Counted from the first letter of the stretch, positions 21,341-33,800 are shown. The stretch: DNA of 64,000 nucleotides from Branchiostoma floridae (GCF_000003815.2 NC_049993.1:10115505-10179504), one strand, 5' to 3'. Numbers and translations are program-made. Notes: generated by a model not told the origin, from the sequence alone.

Positions 21341-22075
21341 TTGTACATAACTAGGCATAGATTATGCAAATGTACAAACTTTCCTTATTAATTATGCAAA
21401 TTAGCTGTCGATTTGCATAATTAGAATTCCATCATGTAAGTCTTCCCTTTGGCTATCTACATACCAAAAATCATGACGATCCGTCAACACGTTTATATTT
21501 TCTCATGTGCATAATTAATTTGCCTTGATATTTCTCTCTTTCTCCTGTATATATGTGATAAGTTTGAAAGTCCTATCATGAAATGAAGTGGATTATAAAC
21601 TTTCCTAATTAATTATGCAAATTAGCTGCTGATTTGCATAATTAGTATTCCATTATGTACATTGTTACCTGGGCTATCTACATACCAAAAATCATGACGA
21701 TTCATCAACACATTCTCGAGTTATTCTCGTCCAAAGTTTGAAAGGAAATCGGCGACTGCAGTTCTAAAGAAGCTGCTAGGGGGTCCAAACTTACAGCACT
21801 TACTCTCTGCCCCAATGGCTATCTACCACTAAAAAATCACAACCAAAGCATGTCTTATATATAATATATATATAATATAAAAGATTGAGGTTCTGCTGCA
21901 GTACCTTAGCAAGCCGCTAGGGGACCCATTATCGAACTTGACCTTCAATTTCCCGACCCCTACCCACCTACCAAATATCATCGGGATCCATCCAAGGCTT
22001 CTCGAGTTATGCTGTTAACACACAGACACACAGACCCACAAGCCCAAAACATAACCTTAGCCATTTTGGCAAAGG
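21341..22075. repeat. interspersed repeat, ATGCAAAT-rich, with '-gggccccctag-' core
   Basis: Two tandem-like sections (about 21355-21520 and 21595-21725) share attaattatgcaaattagct and its neighbours. They are followed on the complementary strand by the core ctgcagtacc...ctagggg, which also occurs near 51.0, 52.9, 53.05 and 55.8 kb. The right end has (cacaga)n and a phrase ending ggcaaaggtaac. It looks like a widespread retroposon-derived family. No coding sequence is seen. Confidence 0.65.
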
Positions 22076-22293
22076 TAACCAATACAACACCGATATATTA
22101 TCTGGCAGGAGCTGAAGCATCATCTGGCAGCAGCAGCATCTGGCACAAACAGGGGATACAAAGTAACCCAATACATTGGAGGTGACCTACATGTAGGCCC
22201 CTGCTAACCAGATGACCGTCACCTGTTTTCACAACCAAGTAGATATTAGGGGGATGCCCCAACCACACGAAAACAGGATCAACCTATACAGTA

Positions 22294-22890
22294 TCAAGTT
22301 CAAGCACTAGGAGGCCCAAAATCAAACCTGACCACCAGGACACCACCAACAATTCATGTACCAAAAAGCAACACAATGGCACCTTGCGTTCCGGAGATAC
22401 AGCGCACGCCTCGTGCCCACACAAAAGGTAACCTGGAATGTCAAGTTCAAGCACCAAGGGCGCCAAAATCAAAATTGAGAATTATTCAGCCACCGCCGAC
22501 ACATGTGCCAAATATCATCGCGCCCGCACCAACCGTTCAGAAGATATAACTCCGGAAAACCCCCTCCCGGACACGAAATTCGACCTGCCGCGTCAAGTTC
22601 AAACGCGACAGGGCCCAAAGTCAATCCTAGGCAACAGGCAACAACCCCCCACCCATGCACCAAAAATCGTTGCAATCCCGCGTATCGTTCCGGACACACA
22701 GCGCCAAAAGTGCCCAAAAAACACAAAAAATGCCACCTGCAATGTCAAGTTCAAGTGCCAGGAGGCCCAAAATCACACCTGAGTGTCAGGCTACCACCCC
22801 CAACCCACGTACCAAAAATCGTTGTGCTCGCACCATCCGTTCTCGAGATACAGCGCCCTAAATCCCCAGCTTCCAAAAGTTCCAACGCCC
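22294..22890. repeat. four diverged tandem copies of a ~150-bp unit
   Basis: The phrase tcaagttcaa starts at 22294, 22441, 22593 and 22745, steps of 147-152 bp. Each unit then has a stretch like ggcccaaaatca and one like accaaaaatcgttg. The unit shares the ggcccaaaatca core with the interspersed repeat family elsewhere in the window, so it is probably a local amplification of that repeat. Confidence 0.8.
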
Positions 22891-24832
22891 GTGAAAACCA
22901 TACCTGCATACATGCAGGTAAAAAGGAACACGGTTAAAGTTCTAGTAGTGCTGTGCACTACCAACAAGTTTTTACACGGTCTCTCTTATCGTTCTGCTCC
23001 CGACAGGTCACTGTGTACAAAATAAACCTGACGGCTTATATCTCTGGCTTTGAGCATTGAACTGTTTTGAACATTTTGACTTTTGAAATATGTTTTCCAC
23101 ATGCTAACGTTATAGAAACTACCACAGCTGGACGTTCAATTGGGACCAGTGCAATGTTGGGTTATACGTGTACATTGTACTTTTTTTATCAATTACGGTA
23201 TACTGCTTTAGACAAACAGCATTACATCAATAGTTCAAATCAACTGATTCTGGTCGGACCTAAAACTGGACACATTGCAATTGGGTACAAAAACGCTTGA
23301 AAGCCTTTTTTTATATATATTTGATTTAAAAAAATACCTAGCAAAACTATGCAAAAATCAATTTGCATATGTGCATGTGCCTAGGAAAGTCTACAATACC
23401 TGTATGAAAATAAGTGTCCTTGTCATGGAGCTTATAAAAGTTAAGATGAAAATGGTCTGTAACACGTTTTAGTTACTTAAGCTTTAATGATTCACGGCCG
23501 TTGATTATTGCCAGTTAACTCAAATTTACATCTTCAAATACTAGTATAACATGATAAATGTAGTCAATGCTTGTAAATAGTGTCTTTGCAGTGCCTGCCA
23601 CTCGCCATCCTCTTCTATCCTCTATAGTAAATCAACTCCATGTTAGTAGCCACAGATTCTGTGCTTTCTTGCTGTTTCTGTGCTGCGGAAAGGCTTGCAC
23701 AATATGGGGGGGGGGGGGGCTAGCTCTGATTCCCATTCAGTAGATTTCTAGCGAGGGCAACGCCCATGAAGTCCGCTCGTTCAAATGCAGAGTAACTAAT
23801 TAACACTAAACTGGTGGCACGCGAGGGGCAGGGAGGAATATTTCACACCTATTGTCCGTCGATTACTGGCTGTTAAATACCGTCAATACATTACAAAGGA
23901 AATCTTTGTAGAGGCTCCTTTAGTTTACAGCATGTATTTTGTGAGCTGGTCCCTTTCAATGCCGGTAATATAGAATAGAAGGAAGGACTGAAAAAAAAAA
24001 CAATACGACTTGAGTACATAGCGTTATATTTGACAATTTACTGCAGCCGTTGCGCACGGGTCATCAGATTCAGAGATCTTTTTACCTACTACGGTTACAA
24101 GATTCAGTGACTTGTAGAAGTACAGTAGAACTACGTGATGTTTTTATTTTATGTTTTACAAAATAACAACGATGGATAATGTCACATTATCCCAAAACTC
24201 AATATCGTCGTTACCGACTGTGGTTGTCTGGGATGTTTGTGGTTCTTCTACAGCATGAATAAATTATCGTGTTTACATAGCTAGGTGACGGACGTATTCA
24301 AATTCTGGAAGTGGTTTTGCATCACATAGAAGCAACCTTTCAAACATGTGAACGTCTTTGTCAAAGTTACAAGTGTGTTGTCAGCTACTTTTGCATAATT
24401 ACAAGAAGATTAACAAATGAAATAAACAAAATGAAGCAGAATGACCGATTATATGGTGCGTGATTTACGCTGACTGTATTATATGTAACAGAACGGATCT
24501 TATTTTCGAAGATAGAACCTCCTTGACATGACGAAGCATATGCAGCAAAACATATCGCGGTGTAACTTTGTGTAGTATATGCAACATGAGTCACTCAGTT
24601 CTAAACTGAGTACGTTGTATCAAGGTCTTCGGCCGTGCTATATGTAACCAAGGAGGTGTTTTTTTAATCTCCTTGATGTAACTTAAAAATGTAACGTTTA
24701 TAGTTTATGTTTGGACAGTGACAATTATAAAGGTGTTATTGGCGCTTAGCAAAGATTTTTGTATAATGACTAGTCATGATTTTTTTACAGGATCGTTGAC
24801 AAATATGTTTTTTTGCTTGTTATTACCGATTT
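22891..24832. other. no recognisable gene
   Basis: This is AT-rich sequence with only short frames. It has a poly-G run near 23706-23719 and a small inverted pair (aaggagg / ctcctt) near 24650-24675. Nothing else is supported. Confidence 0.45.
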
Positions 24833-25150
24833 CTATGTCTCCCGCCATGACCGGTGAACCAAAGACTCGGGATGCGCTGTTAGGTGACTGTCCTGGAAAA
24901 TGCGTTCGATGTCTTCTCTCGCTGATTGTCTGTAATTTGGGGCGTCACAATGCGCCATAAAATCCTCATCCAGGACAAGTTTAGATTTGATTTCCCTCCA
25001 TTTTAGTACGCGGCCCTTCCTGGAGAGCTTGATCTTGTTGGGAAATGTTGGGTCAACTCGACAAATCTCACCTTCGTCGGGATCCGTTCCTTCACGTAGC
25101 GACCGCTCCATTAGCGCGAGCGTAGCACCATTGAAAGTGTAAAACTTCAT
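24833..25150 (-). CDS. hypothetical 105-residue ORF, doubtful
   Basis: The minus-strand frame from an ATG at 25150 encodes a charged, soluble-looking protein (RSLREGTDPDEGEICRVDP, KGRVLKWREIKSKLVLDEDF). Composition is more protein-like than most frames nearby and CpG is frequent. I recognise no domain, and there is no clear splice site to extend it. It could be a first exon, a small gene, a transposon remnant like its neighbour at 25.6-26.2 kb, or chance. Confidence 0.25.
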   Translation of the reverse strand: MKFYTFNGATLALMERSLREGTDPDEGEICRVDPTFPNKIKLSRKGRVLKWREIKSKLVLDEDFMAHCDAPNYRQSAREDIERIFQDSHLTAHPESLVHRSWRET

Positions 25151-25433
25151 TTCTACAGTCCCGAGGCGTTTTGATCATCAAACTTTCAAAGTTGAGTATT
25201 TTCAAGCTGATCTATCTAGACATACGGAAGAAACTCAAAATAGCAACTCAAATGTGCTTGGGTTGAGCTTAGGACATTTACATGAAACTAGGGGCGCTAC
25301 AAGGGGTGCGATTAGCCCGTAACTGGGCTGCCATTGGCTGATTGTCGACTGCGGTCAGTGACCTGCTAGCAGCCATCTGATTGGTCCTCGCTAGAAACCG
25401 CCAGATATGTACTGCATGTGAAATAGTGTACAC

Positions 25434-25455
25434 GGGGGGGGGGGCGGGGGGGGGG
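25434..25455. repeat. poly-G tract
   Basis: A run of Gs broken by a single C (10 + 1 + 11). Such tracts are error-prone in assembly. Confidence 0.9.
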
Positions 25456-25559
25456 TGACCTCCGACACGTATTTCTGAAAACGTGGAGAATGACTGGCAA
25501 GAACATGGGGGTGGGGGGTGGGGTGGGGTACGTCATCGTCTGTCACTCGCACGGTTGCT

Positions 25560-26152
25560 TAAGTAATAAGTATGTGGACCCCCAGAGCATGCTGCAATGC
25601 CCTGCCCTGTACTTCATCCCAAAGAGCATGGTGTTCTTGAGCCACAGGCCACTGATGAGGCTTTCGGGGTTGTAAGGCCCAATAAGCTTTTTTTTTATCC
25701 AAAAGTTCCATTTCGGCTGCGCTCATCGGGTCCGCAAGCTTTGGCCTACTATCCCTTCCCCTCCTTTAAATTCTTCCGCTTCGCTTCAAGGCATTCACGT
25801 GAATGCGCAAAACGGCGATCAGTTATGATCTCTGCTGGGTAGGCCTTCTCCTTTAGATAACGGGCAATGAACCGATGCTTGCTGGTTAAACTGTCTGGCT
25901 CATATTCTTCGCCACTATCCTTGCGTATGGCTAAGAAGAATCTTCCCAGCAGCTCATTCAAGTCTTCTACCGACAAGTTCTCCGGCCTCCTCTCTTCTCC
26001 ATTTGCCTACAGGAACAACACGAAGTGACTAATGTCGGCCTCTGTCGAATCCTCTTCGTGTTGAAGTTCTTTTCCTTGTCAATGTAACTCGAGCTTGAAA
26101 CACGATCATACTCTTGGAAAACAATACTTCTCTTCATCTTTGATGCCGCCAT
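25560..26152 (-). pseudogene. broken DUF3504 / Crypton-recombinase-like sequence
   Basis: Reading right to left, pieces in different frames line up in family order. KEKNFNTKRIRQ lies at about 26060. Next come ANGEERRPENLSVEDLNELL, then FFLAIRKDSGEEYEPDSLTS and RRFAHSRECLEAKRKNLKEG (frame 25749-26007). Near 25700-25750 is RPKLADPMSAAEMELLDKK, and near 25580-25680 is GPYNPESLISGLWLKNTM followed by FGMKYRAGH. This is the order seen in the recombinase-like domain of ZMYM2/QRICH1/KIAA1958-type proteins, which derive from Crypton transposons. At least three frame changes are needed (near 26035, the G run at about 25753, the T run at 25688-25697), plus a stop near 26008. It is most likely a dead copy. 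Confidence 0.65.
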
Positions 26153-27008
26153 CGTAAAAAGAAATGTAACAATTTGGTTCGAGAAGCCATTGTTCGAATT
26201 TTCGATGGCGCGTTGTATTTAATCGATGGAAGCCCGTGTGATGCAACTTCGAAGCTTGTGTGATACGTCTTTTAATCACACGGTCCGGAACGCCTGTATA
26301 GAACGTTTTCGCGTCACAGGTATGATATAACATTCTTTATTTGACTTTTATAATATTTGATTTCAGTAGTAGGTCAACTTTCGATAGAAACATCAGGCCC
26401 AGACAAAATGTTAGAAAATAAATATCATCTACCATTTAGGCCGTACTACCTACAAAGATAATGATGTTGTTTTTTATATACCAACCGTTACTTTTGTTTG
26501 GACTACTACTAATAAAGCATAGCTGTAATTTAAGTCCCGCTGCCTTCGTCTATGATATTTTGTACAATGTAGTTCCTTTTCTCCTGTATCTTGTATGCAG
26601 TCAGCATGCATGTCAAAGAAATTAAATCATTAAATAGACCTTCTTATAACGTTTGATCATCGTCTACAAACATCGGTATTTGATTCACTTGTTGCCGTGA
26701 GAGAGAAACCGTAGGAAATATACAGCAAGACGGAACCCAAAGGTTTCTCCATCTTCAGCTGAATAGGTTTTATGATAGATTAAAAAAAAAATTCCCACTA
26801 AAAACCGAGCTCACGTTAAAGTAACACGATGATGTCCACTTGTTAGTTGTATTTGTTGCTGGCATGTTCAGCGATTAGACATTTGCCGGTCCGACTGGCT
26901 ATTAGGTCTCAATTAGACGGAACCATTGATTTAAGTGTTAATACGAATCTTCTATATGGTGAGCACACATTCTCGTAAGTCAATAAAAAAATGTCACCGA
27001 AGTCTAAA
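26153..27008. other. no recognisable gene
   Basis: AT-rich sequence without supported coding exons. A minus-strand frame at 26106-26333 overlaps the start of the Crypton-like remnant but shows no family features. Confidence 0.4.
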
Positions 27009-27351
27009 GCTAAGGGCACAACCCGCCGTACGTGCAATTTATCCGTACGTTTTTTTTTTTTTTTGAGAGGCCACGTCCGCCACGTATTTCTGGAAACGTT
27101 CAGGCTGTACAGGGCAGGCGCATCGCCCGTACTGACACCTACGGCCGCGGGGGGCGATCCGCAGCCCGATGGCACACAACGTTTTGCCTGCACGTTAAGT
27201 TCTACGGCGTGTCTGCGTGCTCCAAAATCCGTCGGATTCCCTACGAGTTCGTACGGAGGCGGTACTTACCACTTACGGATCCCATAAGATTGCCCACGTT
27301 TTGGCACGTAGACAGCACGTATTTGCACGTACGGTGGGTTGTGCCCTTAGC
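27009..27351. mobile_element. MITE with 29-bp terminal inverted repeats
   Basis: Ends 27009-27037 and 27323-27351 are inverted repeats (gctaagggcacaacccgccg at the left) with one mismatch in 29. The 340-bp interior is rich in cgtacg and cacgta motifs and includes a T run; it has no transposase. It lies about 460 bp upstream of the rolling-stone-like first exon. Target-site duplication is unclear. Confidence 0.85.
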
Positions 27352-27813
27352 TTAACGGACGAATAATATTTATCACATTTCACACTGCAATTACCCAATA
27401 TACGCTTGAAGCACTTTTCGGTCTCCGTCGCCTGACCGCAGCACTCAGGACCAAAAAATGTACACGTCCGACAATAGTTCGCATTACGAAACTTTCCTAC
27501 GCAACAATGACAGAAATACACAAGCTTTCATCTCAAATCCTTTTCACACCAGGTGGAGCGATGAAAGAGAATTCATTATATATCCAAACACACGATATAA
27601 ATACCCAGGGCAATTACTTTTTAGCCAGGATTTTTTCAGGGTCTACACTCGGAGTGATATAGAAAGAGACCATTTAGCAGGTCACATACCAGAGTTGAGA
27701 CCGTATTCGTTACGCTTCGCTGTCACATGACACACAGTTTTTTCAACATTACAAGAGCGGAATGAACACTAACAAACAAGCACCCTACAATCGTGCTCTG
27801 TACAGTCGCCAAG
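27352..27813 (+). promoter_or_regulatory. 5' flank of the rolling-stone-like gene
   Basis: This is non-coding sequence before the first coding exon. A TATA-like word (atataaata, near 27594-27602) lies about 215 bases before the ATG. No transcription start can be fixed from sequence alone. Confidence 0.3.
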
Positions 27814-29308
27814 ATGACTTGTGGACAGCGAATGAGAAGCGAATTTCGCCTGAAATCGTTTGGGCTGACGTACAACGACCTGCACGTGTTCACCAGAACG
27901 CCGGTGAGCTTACTAGTTTTGCCGAGATATGGTTTGAGAGTGACCATAGGGAATACATGTACTTGTAGGCCATTTAGTTTGTTTCCTTTAGCATGTGTTA
28001 GCCGTTCTGATATGCAACGAACTATTCAAACAGTTATGAAACTTCACTGAGAAGGTGAACTGAACTGAACTGAACTGAGAGAGATAGAAAGAGAGAGAGA
28101 GACCATGACGTAGGTCAAACACACACAGTCACACAAGGACACACAGAGGCACACACTGACACACACAGGTACACGTGGACACAGGTAGGCACACACTGAC
28201 ACATAGGCACACGTAGACACACAGACACACGCGGACACACACAGGCACACAAAGATACACACACAGACACACACGGACACATACCAGCACACGCGGACAC
28301 ACACACAGACAAAAGCACACACGTGACACACACGGACACACACAGACACACGTAAAATTTTTAGGTCAACTTGGATTCTTTCCCACGCTCTTATTTCTTT
28401 GTTTTCAGTGGCTGAGTAACCAAAACCAGCTACCATTCTTGCTGTATAGACTTGCGGTATGCTTGTACCATGTCGTTATTTACGTCGGCCTACGCGGAGC
28501 CCTGGGCGGTTTCCAACCGCTGAATCTGATATACCTGACAGACTGGGCCTACATTAGTCTCACACTCCACACCGCACTGAACGCGTTACTCTGCCTGGCT
28601 GACTACTTCAACTCTCGTTCGCAGCGTGGAGCAACATCTGACGAGTCGTCTGACGACGTCATGGATACGGGACCTACCATTTCACCCACAACCACAGGTA
28701 GTAACGCAGCAGCACAAGAGAGCATCGGCCAGGACTCCAGCCAACCCCTACCTATACCATGGTTCTACAAACTCAGCTGGGTGTTGTACAACGTCGCCTT
28801 TAGCGAAGGGATACACATCACGATTTTGTTCTGGGCACTGATAGGAGGTGACAGTAGCGATGTTAGCATCCTTATGCACGCCATTAATTCTGTCACCATA
28901 GTGATAGACGTAATGGTTAGTGGTTTCCCATGTCGACTGCTGCATTTTGTTTACCCTTTGACCTTTGGGGCTGTGTACATTCTCTTTACTGTCGTCTACT
29001 GGGCTGCAGGTGGGAGGGGAGAGGATAACCTTCCCTTTATATACCCCTACCTTGACTATGGAGGGAATCCTGTTCTAGCCGTCATTGTAGCTGTACTGAG
29101 TGTTGTAGTAGCAATGCCATTATGTCACTGTGTCGTCTTCGCTCTCGCTCTGGCTCGCGAGAGTTTGGTGCGGTTATTGCAGTGGCGTCCTCCAGGTGAT
29201 AGTCAGAATGTTAACGTTACTGGTTCTGTTGATACTGGCCTTGAAAACCATGCAAACTCCACGTGTCGTTCAGGAACCCTGACTTCCATAGAATGCACTG
29301 CACTTTAA
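27814..29308 (+). CDS. rolling-stone-like multi-pass membrane protein, two exons
   Basis: Coding exons 27814-27903 and 28409-29308 give 329 aa. The intron is GT (gtgagc) to AG (gttttcag) in phase 0. Exon 1 encodes [20 protein letters not shown], typical of the family N-terminus. Exon 2 continues with [14 protein letters not shown], then a hydrophilic Ser/Thr-rich loop (about residues 100-145). Four or more further membrane segments follow, including [39 protein letters not shown] and [19 protein letters not shown]. The family is named for Drosophila rolling stone, needed for myoblast fusion; a role in fusion here is only inference. The tail after about residue 275 is hydrophilic. The ATG was chosen because it gives the conserved N-terminus in frame. 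Confidence 0.85.
28120..28352. repeat. CA-rich degenerate microsatellite in intron
   Basis: Repeats of acacacac, with interspersed g and t, fill most of the only intron of the rolling-stone-like gene. The cysteine- and valine-rich frames on the minus strand are by-products. Confidence 0.95.
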
Positions 29309-30728
29309 AATGTCCACTTGGACCGGTAATGAGTAGCGATTACGTTTGTTATTTGCTTTATTTGTTTATCTATTTATTTATTCATTTATCTATTTATTGG
29401 CTTGGCTGTTCAGCACGCACGCACACCCAGGGCTGCCCAACTGGCCTTTGCCTATTGCAAAGGGCTAGCACTTCTTTGGCTTTTGCATAATTTATGTTTT
29501 AATGCAATATGTTTATATATGATATTATTTATGATTATTATTTATATATATATACATTCTGCTACTTATATTAATCATGTTACAACTTTCCGTGTCAAGT
29601 AATTTACAAGTTGTTACAAGTTTTTCTTTGTTAAATTTCTTGGTGAGGTTTATTATTTTTATATTGCTTCGTGTATTCGGTCCCGTAGAAAATCAATTCG
29701 GTGGTATTGAATGGGCCACCTAATTGTCTGAAAATTCTATAAATAGATAAAAGTAGATATATTTTAAACTTTCATATTAGATACGTTGCACACTTCGGAT
29801 CATGTTGGTAGGGAGAGAAAATGGCAGTCTCAGTAATTTAACTAGGATGGTACCCAAGATAGTTAAATGTGCAACAGGCCAAGTACTGCTGTATGTCTAA
29901 AGGGAAACATATATAGAGATAACGCAGAGAATAATGGCAGCAAATTGCTGGAACTTTGCCTGTGCTCTAACTCGATGATCAAGTAATGAAAGAGATTGAG
30001 TAAAGTATTTGATGGTGTCACGAGTGAAACTGGTTTAATTGAGAAACTATCAATCTGATATGAGTCGACAAGAAAGCCAAGTTACATAACCAGTACATCT
30101 CTACAATGTGTTACACGTCAATTCTGTAAATGGGCGCGTGGACGGGGTAAGGCATCCCTTGTGATTGTTCGTCAGACCCCTATTGAGGTTTTGCGTCTTC
30201 GCTTATTGTCGTACAAATTGTGCTTGTCCTACAAGTGGTATGTTCCTCTTGCTATTTCACAGGGGATAGCACACCCCCTCCTAGGGAGAAAACCCTAGCC
30301 AAAAAAAGCCAGTGGGAATGGCCCCTGCAACAATATGTAAATGGGTTATAGTATATAGTATTACATGTGCCTAGATGATTGGGTAAAGGTAGCTTGTCCA
30401 ACAAGTGATATGTTCCTCTTGATATTCAGATACAGATACAGATACTGTCATTCTTCCATAGGACTGTTTAGCCATAGACGAGGTGTAGGCTGATATCAAT
30501 TAGGATTTATAAGAGGATAACAATTTCACTAATGTTAAATTGTGTAATAATATACTACTCTTCCATTGCACTTTACTAAAATTACTATACTATAATCATT
30601 TTAACCAAAATTTACCATGGACATTTAGGGAGGCATACTGTATATGATATGTACTTCAACAGAAGCTGCTGAATTAAAGAAAAATTTTCATTCAATATCA
30701 TTTCAACTACATGCAAATCTACAGTGCA
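29309..30728. other. intergenic region between convergent genes
   Basis: This contains the 3' flank of the rolling-stone-like gene. It has a (ttat/ttta)n-rich run near 29340-29400 and AT-rich sequence near 29500-29560. No gene is seen. A repeat unit at 30285-30395 recurs at 32577-32690. Confidence 0.45.
30285..30395. repeat. direct repeat, copy 1 (~110 bp)
   Basis: The stretch from cctagggag through ggcccctgcaacaatat to gggtaaaggtag is about 90 percent identical to 32577-32690. The copies are 2.29 kb apart in the same orientation and flank the minisatellite at 31.9-32.3 kb. No coding potential. Confidence 0.85.
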
Positions 30729-30734
30729 TTTATT
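30729..30734 (-). promoter_or_regulatory. candidate poly(A) signal of the nrf-6-like gene
   Basis: AATAAA on the minus strand, about 113 bases beyond the stop codon at 30847. Confidence 0.5.
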
Positions 30735-30846
30735 TCCTCATGTCCAATCCTTATCATAAGTATATCAATTACACCATCAGATATACGAAGGAAGTTTAGG
30801 CATAGGTTGCCTGTCCTTCGTGCTTGGAGTATTCTAAAGTTCTGTC

Positions 30847-33800
30847 CTATTTCTTGAAGACGACTTTCTCCACCCCCATCAGTGGTGACTCCACCGCCAC
30901 AGACACCAGGAAGCCCATACCGAAGGATAGAGCCAAGTGCCCCAAGAAGAAGTAGATCTGAAAAAAAATTCAAAGGGATGTTAAAAGTCAGCTAACCGAT
31001 GTTTATGAGAGAAGAGACAAAGGTTTGCAAAAGAGCATTTTCGGAGATATTCAAGTCCTAGCCTCTACCAGGCTCCGCGGATCGCTGGTCAAATAATAGA
31101 ATGTAGTTATGTCTTGTGTTGAATAGACAGGTTGTTTTAGTTGAATTATAACCTTATTTGATTACTTCTACGTTTGTATGCCAGCTACACGTCACTTTGT
31201 TATTTGATTTCTTGTTGTTTTATTTCACGTCGTTATCATTATCTCTTGACTTTGTTATGTAGCCATGTATACGTATGTATGTCCTTATTTTGTTTATGTA
31301 CATGAGGAGAAGACCTCGATAAGCAGGGTCTGCTTTCCGTCTCATTCTCTTTAAAGAAATGTGAATAAAAAAAATAAAAATAATAGAACTTGAACAAATA
31401 GAGCAAATAGTATTGCTATGGGAGCATTGACTCATCTTGCCGACTGACTGCCCTAGTATTCTATTTCCTCTATTCGTCCAATCTCTACTATTCAACCAGT
31501 CATCCACGGAGCCCGCTAAAGGCTATTCAAGTTTCGCTAGTTTGTCGGATGGACCGGTTTTTGTCTATTTCATTTCACCAAGAATGTTGTGGAAAATTCG
31601 ACGATTGACCCGCTGGTGGATTACCAGGATTCCAGATTGTAAGAGGTACATATTTTTATGCTTTCTTCTTGTTTGCTCTTTAGTTTGGCAAAGCTGATCA
31701 TGTCTTTTTTTAGTAAACCCATCACTTATATTCGGATTTTTGTTAAACTGATGTGCTTTGTAAGTCTTAATGTCTGTGTTTTGTTTTTATTTTGTATGAT
31801 TGCTGTAGGAATGTTTTGATTTTTTATTTGTTAATTTCTTGTCTGTAATACTGATATGATGCTCAATTATTCATGTATAAGCTTTTAGACGTTCGTGTGT
31901 TGTGTTCCCATGTTCCGATGTTTAGGTTTGTGTAAGCTAATGTTGTATTTGAACATTGCAAGTTCTGATGTTTTTGTGAGTTGTATTTGTAAACATTGCA
32001 AGTTCTGATGTTTTGTGGGTTGTATTTGTAAACATTGCAAGTTCTGATGTTTTGTGTGTTGTATTTGTAAACATTGCAAGTTCTGATGTTTTGTGTGTTG
32101 TATTTGTAAACATTGCAAGTTCTGATGTTTTTGTGAGTTGTATTTGTAAACATTGCAAGTTCTGATGTTTTGTGTGTTGTATTTGTAAACATTGCAAGTT
32201 CTGATGTTTTGTGTGTTGTATTTGTAAACATTGCAAGTTCTGATGTTTTTGTGAGTTGTATTTGTAAACATTGCAAGTTCTGATGTTTTGTGTGTTGTAT
32301 TTGTAAACATTGCGAGTTCTGATGTTTTTGTGAGTTTGTTAATATTATTAAGATAGTGAGATCTTTATGTGTAACGTGTGTTACTTATATTTGATGTGTT
32401 TATATTTGTAATTTTTCGTTTTTGTCTTTGTAAGACTTCTGATTTTGTTGCTTATGGGAATGGTTGAGTAAATGACAAATGTTAATTTGTGATATTTGTA
32501 AAATTGAAAACCAGGGAATGAAAACCCTGCACAAAAGTCCTAGGGAAAATCCAGTGGGATAAAACAGCCCTGTTAAAAAGTCCTAGGGAGCAACCCTACC
32601 CAAAAAAGCCAGTGTGAATGGCCCCTGCAACAATATATAAATGTGTTATAGTATATAGTATTGCATGTGTCTAGATGGTTGAGTAAAGGTAGACCATTGT
32701 GTAAAATGGTAAGAGAATGTTAGTGTAAATATTTCATAATGATTGTTTTTAGGTGTGTATAATTTGTCTAGTGATACAACTGTCTAGGTGAATAGCTTTC
32801 AATGTTCTGTACTTTATGATTTGTGAATAAAAATGTAACAAGATCAGTTGACCTGAGTTGACCCAACCATCCCCCTGATCACAGCTTCCTATCAGTTGAC
32901 CTGAGCTCAGCCGGCCCAACCATCCCCCTGATCCTGGGACTTGACCCAAATTCCATTTCACATTCATTGAGGCTAACATTCCATACATGCCTGTGGAAAC
33001 ATGCGTAGCATGCCTGTGGAAACATGCCTGTACAATTCCTAGAATTTGTGCAGAGACTGCAGACTGAACATAATATATATCATTGGGCTCGCCCCTGAGG
33101 CGTCGCCAAAAAAACTTCTTGTTTTTGTTTTTACAGAATTGTACACTAACGTACCATAGTGAAAGTGCTGTAGTGGATGGGCACCTCCATGGTGAAGTAG
33201 AAAGCAAACACCACGGGAACATGCATGAGGTAGGTGCAGAAGGTCAGTCGGCTCAGGGGCACCCAGCCGTCCCAGGAGAGGATGGTGTTCACCACTCCTG
33301 TAGTGAGCAGAATACATCACAGCGGTCAATAAGAATTATCACGGAAGCTCATCTGTGTAGGTAGTAATCATAGTGCAATGCTAAACTTTCTTCCAACACA
33401 AAGGTATACACGGATCAAATTTTCAACTACCACTGTCGCCTTCGTTAGAACCAATAATGATCAATACCAATAGTGATGATCCTGAAGAAGGCGACAGTGG
33501 TGTTAATTTGATCCGTGTATACCTTTGTGTTGAATGTAAGTTTATCATGGGACTTGGTCCATGGGAACTAGTAGTCCAATTCAGCAGGGAGTTATGTTGT
33601 ATTTCTGCGTACAACATTTATAATTATATGATACCTTCAGAGAGTGCACCTCATAAAATGAGGATAGTATCCGGATGATGCTTGAGCACTGCTCTGACGT
33701 ACTGTTTGACAAAGAGTAAAGGACAGTTTAAAAGTACTGCAATAACGGAAACAGCTGTCGCGCTAGAGATGGAATCATCCAAAAATTCATATGTCAAATT

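Noticed and set aside
28044-28436. Cys/Val-rich open frames on the minus strand.
   Set aside because: They translate a CA microsatellite inside the intron of the rolling-stone-like gene.
31863-32310. Repetitive frames such as KTSELAMFTNTTH units.
   Set aside because: They are three-frame readings of a 39-bp minisatellite. The unit is a multiple of three, so all frames stay open; there is no start or splice context.
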